From Actinomyces oris (GTDB lineage Bacteria; Actinomycetota; Actinomycetes; Actinomycetales; Actinomycetaceae), in assembly GCF_001553935.1 (NCBI RefSeq), contig NZ_CP014232.1:1860001-1924000 (forward strand): a DNA stretch of 64,000 nucleotides. Direction: 5' to 3'. This document shows positions 32,842 through 41,226 of the stretch, piece by piece. A program made the position numbers and the translations under genes. The notes beneath the pieces are model-generated. The model did no database searches. It was not told the origin of the DNA and worked only from the letters and a program-made list of their open reading frames with translations. Each line of letters starts with the position of its first letter. Within the stretch, counting starts at the first letter, position 1.

Positions 32842-34908
32842 ATGGCTGCGAGCATGGCAGCGGGGCTGAACGCAGACTCCGGCTGGAGCCTGGCGGCCGC
32901 CACGCTCGTCATGGCCGGGCTGCTGCTCGTACCCGGCTGGGTCATCGGACGATCCGCCCGCCTGGGGGCGCTGCCGTCCCTGGCGGTGGCCCCGGCCATC
33001 GGTTCGGCGCTCATCGGGGCGGCGGAGATCCTCACCCACGCCCTGGCGCTGACGTGGCGTCCCTGGGGCTGGGCGATCATCGCCGCCCTGAGCATCGGAT
33101 CAACCCTCCTCATGCGCCTGGTGGCCGGCCCTGCAGCGGGGCCAGGGCGTCAGGGGATGCCGTGGAGCCGGGCCGAGCGGATGATCCTGGCCGGTGGTCT
33201 GAGCGTGGCCGTCCTCGTGCCGGCCGGGGTGATCCTGTCCTGTCTGCCGAGCCCCGGCTACCCCGCGCAGGCCTTTGACGCGACCTTCCACCTCAACGCG
33301 GTGGCAGCCATCCGAGAAGGGGGCAACGCCTCCATGCTGGGGGGCCTGTCGTCCCTCTACTCGGGTCGCGCCATCTACTACCCCACCGTGTGGCACGGGG
33401 CTGTGGCATTGGCGCCGGGCGGTCCGGTCCCGGCCAGTACTGCCGGGATCCTGGCTCTGACTGCCGTGATCTGGCCGCTGAGCCTTCTGGGGCTACTCGC
33501 CCGGGTCACCGGACTCGACTCCGCCTCCGACTCGGTCGGCGACGGTGCCGAGCGACGCCAAAAGGTGTGTGCGCTCGCCTCGGTGCTCGCGCTCAGCGCT
33601 GGGCTCGTGGGTTTCCCCTTGCTGCTCATGACCTCGCTGGCGGTGTGGCCCTACGCCCTGAGCGTCCTGGGGCTCCCCGGCGCCCTCGTGCTCTACGACC
33701 AGATGCGTGAAGGCGCCGTATCGAGGCGCCTTCACCTGACATGGGTCCTTCTCGTGCTGGCCGTCGCCGGAGGCGTGGTGGCCGCGCACGGCACCGGTCT
33801 GTTCAACCTGGCGATCCTCACCCTGCCTTTCCTGACCGACGCCGTCGCCTCCTGGTGGCGCCGCAGCGCCGGCCGGAGGGGCGGTCGAGTCCTCCTGGCG
33901 GTCGGGGCGGCCGGGGTCATGCTGGCCCTGGCCACGGGGGGCTGGCTCATGCGCGGCTCCCTGGCCTCCGTCCTGGGCTACGAGCGTCCTGCCGGCGGAG
34001 TGGCCGGCGCCGTGGCGACCCTGGGCCAGGCACTCATCGACCTCCCGATGTACGGGGCGGTCCCCGGCGCCACCGTGCCCATCGGGATCGCGTATGGCCT
34101 GCTCACCCTGGGGGCGGCATGGTCGGCACGCTCGCGGCGGGACCAGCGCCCCTGGCTCGTCATGTGGCTGCTGGCGCTGACTCTGCTGGTCCTGACAGGG
34201 GGGCCGCAGTGGGCGGGTCGGCAGCTCGGCTCGCCCTGGTACCTGCAGAAGGCCCGAATCCTCCCCCTGGCCATCCTGCCGTCTCTGATCCTCCTGGCCC
34301 AGGGTGGTGCCGGGCAGCCCGGGCAACGACTGTGGGCGCTGCTGCGCCGGACGGCCTCGCGACTGGGCGGAGCGCGGCCGAGGCGGATGGCGGCCGCCAT
34401 GCTGGTTGCGATCGTGCTCCTGCCGGTGGCGGCGCGAGTCCCCGTGGAGCGGGCCCTCGTCGCCTCCGTCTACGATCCGCAGCGCATTCAGTACGGGACC
34501 TTGCTCACTAAGGACGCCATCACACTCATTCAGCGCTCCCGGAGCAGGCTGCCCGACGACGCCGTCGTCCTGGGGGCGCCGTCGAGGGGGGCTGCCCACC
34601 TGTGGTCCCTGGGCGGGGTGCATGTCGTCTACCCGATGCGCGCCGCAGCTGCGCCGGGCACCCCGGAGGCCGCGCTGGCATCAGCCTGGCCCTCCCTGGG
34701 GCAGAAGGGCTCCCAGACCTGCGCACTTCTCAACCAGCTGGGAGTGCGCTACTTCTACAGCAGCTCGGATGCGACGGCCTCGGGCTCGGTCACTGGCGCC
34801 GCCCCCTTGCGCTGGGACGCGCGCCTGACTCAGGTCCCCACCGAGGGGCTCGAGCTCATCGACTCCGAGGGAAGCACCGCCCTGTGGCGCATCACCGCCT
34901 GCGACTGA
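32842..34908 (+). CDS. DUF6541-like polytopic membrane protein, second copy
   Basis: A 688-residue protein with a dozen or more helices. FDATFHLNAVAAIREGGNASMLGGLSSLYSG and RAIYYPTVWHGAVAL match the same positions as the GGDAPYHYNQIW...GRSYYPNVWHSL stretch of the copy at 29380, so the two are distant paralogues. A C-terminal extracytoplasmic part contains LGVRYFYSSSD, also alignable with the IHYFYADRD of the first copy. It follows the dehydrogenase gene by 31 bp. ATG 32842 is used; ATG 32854 is possible and neither has a strong ribosome binding site. A GT-C-like transferase or polymerase role is inferred. Confidence 0.68.
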   Translation: MAASMAAGLNADSGWSLAAATLVMAGLLLVPGWVIGRSARLGALPSLAVAPAIGSALIGAAEILTHALALTWRPWGWAIIAALSIGSTLLMRLVAGPAAGPGRQGMPWSRAERMILAGGLSVAVLVPAGVILSCLPSPGYPAQAFDATFHLNAVAAIREGGNASMLGGLSSLYSGRAIYYPTVWHGAVALAPGGPVPASTAGILALTAVIWPLSLLGLLARVTGLDSASDSVGDGAERRQKVCALASVLALSAGLVGFPLLLMTSLAVWPYALSVLGLPGALVLYDQMREGAVSRRLHLTWVLLVLAVAGGVVAAHGTGLFNLAILTLPFLTDAVASWWRRSAGRRGGRVLLAVGAAGVMLALATGGWLMRGSLASVLGYERPAGGVAGAVATLGQALIDLPMYGAVPGATVPIGIAYGLLTLGAAWSARSRRDQRPWLVMWLLALTLLVLTGGPQWAGRQLGSPWYLQKARILPLAILPSLILLAQGGAGQPGQRLWALLRRTASRLGGARPRRMAAAMLVAIVLLPVAARVPVERALVASVYDPQRIQYGTLLTKDAITLIQRSRSRLPDDAVVLGAPSRGAAHLWSLGGVHVVYPMRAAAAPGTPEAALASAWPSLGQKGSQTCALLNQLGVRYFYSSSDATASGSVTGAAPLRWDARLTQVPTEGLELIDSEGSTALWRITACD

Positions 34909-34944
34909 GGCGGTAGCCGTCTTACTGAGGTGATAGGGGGCGGG

Positions 34945-35286
34945 TCAGGAGACCGCGGCCAGTTTTTGCACGACGTACTGATTCAAGCTGGTGGACTGCT
35001 CTGCCGCTTCCATGGCCAGGCGTCGGTGCAGATCCTCACCGAGGCGCAGCTGGAACTTGCCCGAGTAGTGACGGGTAGACAGAGGTTCTGGCACCGCTTC
35101 CCCCGACGCAAGGAGGTCGGCGACTACGTCACTGACGAGGTTGCGTAAACCGGACAACGCCAGCTCAGGGGTTCCGGCCAGCCAGGAGAGTGAAGGAAAT
35201 TCGACGCAGGTGGCGACGAACTCGTCGTCCTCCGCTGACCATGTCACGCGGAAGCTGTACCTCGCAGTGTCGATGGCTGTACTCAT
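34945..35286 (-). CDS. hicB: HicB-family antitoxin
   Basis: A 113-residue protein: an N-terminal HicB partial RNase H-like fold (YSFRVTWSAEDDEFVATCVEFPSLSWLAGTPELALSGL) and a C-terminal DNA-binding segment of ribbon-helix-helix type (GKFQLRLGEDLHRRLAMEAAEQSTSLNQYVVQKL). It should neutralise HicA and repress the operon. Its start overlaps the end of hicA by four bases, giving the toxin-first order common for hicAB. Confidence 0.88.
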   Translation of the reverse strand: MSTAIDTARYSFRVTWSAEDDEFVATCVEFPSLSWLAGTPELALSGLRNLVSDVVADLLASGEAVPEPLSTRHYSGKFQLRLGEDLHRRLAMEAAEQSTSLNQYVVQKLAAVS

Positions 35287-35534
35287 TTTTCCATCTCCCC
35301 CTTCTTCTCAATGGCGGCGAGAACCTGCCTCACCTGGTACGGCTTTGCTCGCCCGTGGTCATTCTGGATGTTGACGCGAGGATCTCCGGGCCAAGGGGTT
35401 TTAAATACTGCATGCGATCCACCGGTACTTCGAGGCTTCCCGAAGTAGTGCTCACAGACCTTCATGAGTTCTGTGTAAGCGATTCCGCGTGGGTTGTCCT
35501 GCATCTTGGCGAGGATCTTCGCGACGCTTGGCAT
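35283..35534 (-). CDS. hicA: HicA-family mRNA interferase toxin
   Basis: An 83-residue toxin from ATG 35534: MPSVAKILAKMQDNP opens the fold, and GGSHAVFKTPWPGDPRVNIQND contains the active-site His of the double-stranded-RNA-binding-like domain. HicA cleaves mRNA until bound by HicB. A start at 35552 would add six residues but its ATG lies inside the palindrome at 35541-35562. The 5' part of hicA overlaps, in another frame on the same strand, the 3' end of the membrane protein gene upstream. Confidence 0.86.
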   Translation of the reverse strand: MPSVAKILAKMQDNPRGIAYTELMKVCEHYFGKPRSTGGSHAVFKTPWPGDPRVNIQNDHGRAKPYQVRQVLAAIEKKGEMEK

Positions 35535-37273
35535 CTCAGAATGGTACCACATATAGTATCATCGCTTGTGGTTGTTCCTCGAGAAGAGGGGTGCAAGGCG
35601 GCTCGGTCGGTCCCCAGCAGGACGGCCAGGCCGATCGGCGCCGCCATGATGAGAGGCGCCATGTATCGGAACGGCGTGACGGTGGGGGCTGCGACCATGA
35701 GCGTCGCCCACACCAGGATGACGGGGGCGTAGATCGCCACCCACTCACGCCTCCCGGCATAGACGAAGCCGACCACGCTCAGAGCCGTCACCCACATCCA
35801 GGTTCCCGGGCCCGGCGTGAGCTCCATGGCCCGCACGGCGGCACCCGCCACCGGGCGCACAGGTCCTGGCAGGAGCGAGTGGTTGACGACACCGGCGCGG
35901 GCGTAGGAGCGGATCAGCTCATCACGGTCGGCCGGGTGATTCGAGACCACGGAGATGAAACGGGACTGACCATCGGTGCCGACTGGATCGGCGTCGAAGC
36001 GCCACAGGTTGGTGGTATGGATGAGGAAGCCGGTGACGAATGGCCGAGGGCACGCCACCAGGGCCCGTCCCCACGCGAAGAGGAACTGGCCGCGGTGCGC
36101 ATCGAGGTAGGCCCCGTTGAAGGCCGGCGAGTCCTTGACCGGATCGACACTGGAAGGCCGGTAGGCCTGTTTCCAGGTCTCGGGAGCCAAAACGTTGTTG
36201 AAGACCTGCCGACTCGCCGGCGGCAGGCAGTCGGCGTCGTGGGTCAGGGTGTAACCGACCGTCTGCAACGGGATGCCCACGGCCTCCTCGGCGTGCTGGG
36301 AGCGAGTCGTCAGCGCTGAAGGGGTGACCACGACGATCAGGACCACTGCGCTGACCGCCAGCGCTCGGCGCAGACGCGCCCTTGACCACCACGCCATCAG
36401 GGCCAGGATGACCAGGACCACCGGCAGGGCGTTACTGCGCATGAGCGCGAAGCCCGCCAGGACCACAACGACCACGGCGGTACCCCGCCGTGCCGACAGG
36501 AGTCTCCCAGCTCCAGCGCGCACCGCCAGCAGCACGGGGACAAGCGCAGTGGCGAACAGTGAGAAGGCCGAGTCCTTGACCGCGGCGAAGGAGTAGTCGG
36601 CCATCAGCGGCATCAGTGCGCAATAGGTGATGACAGACCCGCTCGCCGCGCGCGAGGCTCCCTTGCGGTCCAGGAACACGACAAGACCGCTCACGCAGGT
36701 CGCCCACAGCAGCATCTGCCCCACCGATAGCAGCACGACGCCGACCGGGTCGCCTCCGAGCATGCGTCCCAAGCGGAACGGGGCCCCGGCGACCAGCCTG
36801 TAGGCGATGGGATGCTGGGCCCCGGTGCCGAACGGATCCGTCAGGATCCAGGCCGTATCGTTCATCGAGGCCATCGGCCACAGGTGCGCATACAGCAGGG
36901 ACCAACAGGTCAACGGGATCAGGAAGGCCCACGCTGCCAGCCGCCGCGCGCGGTGGCGATTGTCGCCCTGCTGCGATCCGGTGCTTCTGCGCCGCGCGGA
37001 CAGATCCACCAGGGTCAGGAAGCCCCAGCACGCGGCACCGCTGACAGCCAGGGCGATCAGCAGCCGCACCGGGTTGAAGGACCCCTCCAGGAGCATTCCG
37101 GTGGTCCTCTGGACTCGGCCGACCAGGTGCGAGACGGTGTCCACCGCCGCGAACGCGGATGCGAACAGGCATGTCGTCACTGCCCGACGTCGCAGGCGAC
37201 CGGGGCGGGAGGTTGGGCGCAGGGCGGAAACACGTGTGGGGCCCCCGCGGGGACCCCACACGTCACGACTCAT
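35462..37273 (-). CDS. DUF6020-like polytopic membrane protein with overrun C-terminus
   Basis: A 603-residue protein with about 12 helices. ASMNDTAWILTDPFGTGAQHPIAYRLVAGAPFRLG and the soluble loop with LAPETWKQAYRPSSVDPVKDSPAFNGAYLDAHRG match the DUF6020-type GT-C-like group of Gram-positive membrane proteins. The last 45 or so residues, after GLAVLLGTDRAALHP, are polar, have no family look, and are read through the hicAB promoter into hicA; the natural stop has probably been lost. ATG 37273 lies 30 bp after the rmlB stop, but a 32-base palindrome falls over codons 4-14, so a start further in is possible. Function unknown, probably surface-glycan assembly. Confidence 0.65.
   Translation of the reverse strand: MSRDVWGPRGGPTRVSALRPTSRPGRLRRRAVTTCLFASAFAAVDTVSHLVGRVQRTTGMLLEGSFNPVRLLIALAVSGAACWGFLTLVDLSARRRSTGSQQGDNRHRARRLAAWAFLIPLTCWSLLYAHLWPMASMNDTAWILTDPFGTGAQHPIAYRLVAGAPFRLGRMLGGDPVGVVLLSVGQMLLWATCVSGLVVFLDRKGASRAASGSVITYCALMPLMADYSFAAVKDSAFSLFATALVPVLLAVRAGAGRLLSARRGTAVVVVVLAGFALMRSNALPVVLVILALMAWWSRARLRRALAVSAVVLIVVVTPSALTTRSQHAEEAVGIPLQTVGYTLTHDADCLPPASRQVFNNVLAPETWKQAYRPSSVDPVKDSPAFNGAYLDAHRGQFLFAWGRALVACPRPFVTGFLIHTTNLWRFDADPVGTDGQSRFISVVSNHPADRDELIRSYARAGVVNHSLLPGPVRPVAGAAVRAMELTPGPGTWMWVTALSVVGFVYAGRREWVAIYAPVILVWATLMVAAPTVTPFRYMAPLIMAAPIGLAVLLGTDRAALHPSSRGTTTSDDTICGTILRCQASRRSSPRCRTTHAESLTQNS
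35541..35562. promoter_or_regulatory. hicAB operator/promoter palindrome
   Basis: A 22-bp inverted repeat centred at 35551-35552, 16 of 22 positions matching, outer halves ATGGTACCAC and its near reverse complement. All three mismatched pairs are transitions. It is AT-rich against a GC-rich background, contains TACTAT on the minus strand as a -10-like box, and ends just before the hicA ATG. HicB autorepression at this site is expected from the family. Confidence 0.55.
37232..37263. terminator. Perfect 10-bp inverted repeat after rmlB
   Basis: ACGTGTGGGG at 37232-37241 and CCCCACACGT at 37254-37263 pair perfectly; the 12-base loop (CCCCCGCGGGGA) can itself fold. It lies 41-72 bp past the rmlB stop on the minus strand and inside the 5' end of the next gene. 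No T-run follows, as is common for actinobacterial terminators. Confidence 0.45.
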
Positions 37274-37303
37274 CGATGGCGGCTCGATGGCGGCACTGCT
37301 CGG

Positions 37304-38700
<1,397 letters not shown>

Positions 38701-41103
38701 ATGAACGTCCCTCGCGCTCTTGGCCGCATCGCCCCTCGCGGTGGCCATCGCCTCAGCGGCCATGCCGGTGGTCTCAGCGCCCATGCGCACGCGTGCCGCT
38801 CCGCCGGGCTCATCGCCCTGTCCTCACTACTCCTGTCCAGCCTGGTGCCCGTGGCCGGTGCCGCGCCGGACGCCGGTGACTCCAGTGGCCAGGGCGAGGC
38901 CCCCGCACCGGTCCAGATCCTCGACCTGACCACCGCCGGCGGGCAGGCCACCGAGGTCGCGCAGTCGGGTCTCGACGACGCCCAGACCTCGACGGGGGAG
39001 GAGGCCGGTTCCGCCGCTGCCGCCTCAGCGAGTGCGACGCCGGTGCGCAGCGCAACCGCTGCCGTGCCCGCTCTCGCTCAGGCCACGGGCGCAGCCGACG
39101 CGCCGGCCCCGTCGATCCTGCCGGTGGCTACGGACCCGCAGGCGGACGCCACCCTGCTGACCGACCCACTCGAGGTCGACCGCTTCTTCGTCGCCGGCTT
39201 CACCTGGGCCGGCAGCGCCGACCTGCCCGAAGGCGTGCGCATCTACCTGCGTGTGCGGGAGAACGGGACCTGGTCGCCCTGGTACCTCAATGAGGCGGCC
39301 GACGCCGGCCGCGATGACCGCGCCACCTCCGGCACGGGGGAGTTCGTCACCGGCGGGGCCGACGCGATCCAGGCCTCCGTCGTCGGCAGCTCGCTTCCCG
39401 CCGGGCTCAAGCTGGCCCTGGTCCCCTCCCGCCCGCAGGGCGAGGAGGTCCTTGATGCCGGGGATCTCACGACCACCCAGGCCGCACCGACCCCCGTCAT
39501 TGAGGATGCCTCCGCCACTGAGGACCATGGCGCCCGGGTGGAGCCGGCTGCCATGGCGCCATCTGCGAGCCCGGCGTGGGCCACTCAACCGGCCGCTGTA
39601 TCAGCCGCACCAGCAGCTGCGCCCGCCCTCGCACCGGCTGCGACATCCGCCAACGGTCTGCCGGTCGCGGTGACCACCCGAGCTGAATGGGGGGCCAATG
39701 CCTCCTACATGAGCTGGGATCCCGAGTACGCGAGAGCCGGCCACGTCGTCGTTCACCACACCGCAGGCACCAACAGCTACTCCGCAGGCCAGTCCGCCTC
39801 CATCGTGCGGGGCATCTACTACTACCACGCGGTCACCCTGGACTGGGGCGACATCGGCTACAACTTCCTCGTCGACAAGTTCGGCACCGTCTTCGAGGGG
39901 CGCTCCGGTTCCGTGGCAGCACCGGCCGGCAAGATGAGCATCGGGGCGCACGCCCGAGGCGTCAACACCGGCACCATGGGCATCTCCATGATGGGGGACT
40001 ACAGTGCGGTGTCCCCCTCGGACGCCCAGCTCAGCTCCGTGGGCAAGATGGCCGGATGGTTCCTCAAGCGCGCCGGTATCTCCGATGTCACCGGCTGGGC
40101 GGGCCTGCACGTGTGGACCACCGAGCGCTACCAGGCCGGCTCCACCATCTCCATGCCCCGCATCCTCGGGCACCGCGACGTCGGCTACACCACCTGCCCC
40201 GGCAATGTCGGCTACTCCAAGCTCGGCGCCATCCGCGCCATTGCAAAGGCGCAGGGCTCCGCCCCGCAAGGTGGAAGCAGCAACGCGCCGTCGACCGTGG
40301 CCCAGGACCATCCGGGAGCCGTCGCCCTGCGCAGCGCCCTGGGCGTCAACGGCTGGATCGGAGTGGCCACCACTGGTGTCTACGCCTCCTCCAAGGGTGG
40401 GGTCTTCCAGCGCTTCGAGCACGGGGTGGGCTACTGGAGCCCGGCGACCGGTGCGCAGTTCGTGGGCGAGCCGGTGCTCAGCGCCTGGGGCGCGTACGGG
40501 TACCAGACCGGGTCCATGGGTTACCCGCGCAGTGGTGGCGTGGTGGGAATCGGCGGCAGCCGCCACCAGATCTTCGAAGGCGGCATCGCCTACTGGCGCC
40601 CCGGGGGCCGGGTCAGCTTCATTCACGGCTCGATCCTGAATGGCTGGGCCGCCTCGGGCTGGGAACGCTCCTGGCTGGGACTTCCCACCTCTAACGAGAC
40701 TGCCTCCACCAAGGGTGGGGTGTTCCAGCGCTTCGAGCACGGGGTGGGCTACTGGAGCCCGGCGACCGGTGCGCAGTTCGTGGGCGAGCCGGTGCTCAGC
40801 GCCTGGGGCGCGTACGGGTACCAGACCGGGTCCATGGGTTACCCGCGCAGTGGTGGCGTGGCGGGAATCGGCGGCAGCCGCCACCAGATCTTCGAGGGCG
40901 GCATCGCCTACTGGCGCCCCGGGGGCCGGGTCAGCTTCATCCACGGCTCGATCCTGAACGCCTGGGCGGACTCGGGCTGGGAGCGCTCCAAGGTGGGGCT
41001 GCCTACCGGGCACGCAGTCCGCCAGGCCAACGGCACCATGATCCAGACCTTCGAGAAGGGCAGCATCTCCGTGGCGCCCAACGGGAAGGTGACCATCCGC
41101 TGA
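38701..41103 (+). CDS. Secreted PGRP-type N-acetylmuramoyl-L-alanine amidase with LGFP repeats
   Basis: An 800-residue exported protein. The signal peptide has an unusually long N-region and a hydrophobic core SAGLIALSSLLLSSLV, with a likely cut after VAGA near residue 57. Residues about 60-320 are an Ala-rich linker with one small folded part (FFVAGFTWAG...YLRVRENGTWSPWYLN). The PGRP/amidase_2 domain spans about 320-502: TTRAEWGANASY, VVVHHTAGT (zinc His), YNFLVDKFGTVFEGR, GHRDVGYTTCPG (zinc His and Cys). LGFP repeats fill 535-800 and probably anchor it to wall glycan. ATG 38701 has AAAGGA eight bases upstream. It should trim peptidoglycan. Two 106-codon LGFP blocks are almost identical in DNA. 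Confidence 0.9.
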   Translation: MNVPRALGRIAPRGGHRLSGHAGGLSAHAHACRSAGLIALSSLLLSSLVPVAGAAPDAGDSSGQGEAPAPVQILDLTTAGGQATEVAQSGLDDAQTSTGEEAGSAAAASASATPVRSATAAVPALAQATGAADAPAPSILPVATDPQADATLLTDPLEVDRFFVAGFTWAGSADLPEGVRIYLRVRENGTWSPWYLNEAADAGRDDRATSGTGEFVTGGADAIQASVVGSSLPAGLKLALVPSRPQGEEVLDAGDLTTTQAAPTPVIEDASATEDHGARVEPAAMAPSASPAWATQPAAVSAAPAAAPALAPAATSANGLPVAVTTRAEWGANASYMSWDPEYARAGHVVVHHTAGTNSYSAGQSASIVRGIYYYHAVTLDWGDIGYNFLVDKFGTVFEGRSGSVAAPAGKMSIGAHARGVNTGTMGISMMGDYSAVSPSDAQLSSVGKMAGWFLKRAGISDVTGWAGLHVWTTERYQAGSTISMPRILGHRDVGYTTCPGNVGYSKLGAIRAIAKAQGSAPQGGSSNAPSTVAQDHPGAVALRSALGVNGWIGVATTGVYASSKGGVFQRFEHGVGYWSPATGAQFVGEPVLSAWGAYGYQTGSMGYPRSGGVVGIGGSRHQIFEGGIAYWRPGGRVSFIHGSILNGWAASGWERSWLGLPTSNETASTKGGVFQRFEHGVGYWSPATGAQFVGEPVLSAWGAYGYQTGSMGYPRSGGVAGIGGSRHQIFEGGIAYWRPGGRVSFIHGSILNAWADSGWERSKVGLPTGHAVRQANGTMIQTFEKGSISVAPNGKVTIR
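40384..40639 (+). repeat. LGFP block, copy 1 of a near-identical tandem repeat
   Basis: Matches 40702-40957 at a 318-bp (106-codon) offset. I count about four to six differences over 250 bp, several at third codon positions, so the duplication is recent or maintained by gene conversion. Confidence 0.85.
40702..40957 (+). repeat. LGFP block, copy 2 of a near-identical tandem repeat
   Basis: Second copy of the block at 40384-40639, in frame, encoding FEHGVGYWSPATGAQFVGEP and the following SMGYPRSGGVAGIGGSR segment. Confidence 0.85.
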
Positions 41104-41119
41104 CATCCCGCGCCGGGGG

Positions 41120-41179
41120 AGCGGCGAGGCGGCCAGGAGTGCATGAGACAGCTCATGAGACACTGGCCGCCTCGCCGCT
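41120..41179 (+). terminator. Strong hairpin after the amidase gene
   Basis: AGCGGCGAGGCGGCCAG at 41120-41136 pairs perfectly with 41163-41179 (17 bp). The 26-base loop contains a further ATGAG/CTCAT stem. It starts 16 bp after the amidase stop and ends about 47 bp before the next start codon, so it probably ends the amidase transcript or attenuates read-through. Confidence 0.75.
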
Positions 41180-41226
41180 TCCTTACCAGCCGCCTTCATC
41201 GACCACCTGCCGGGAAGGACCTCCAC

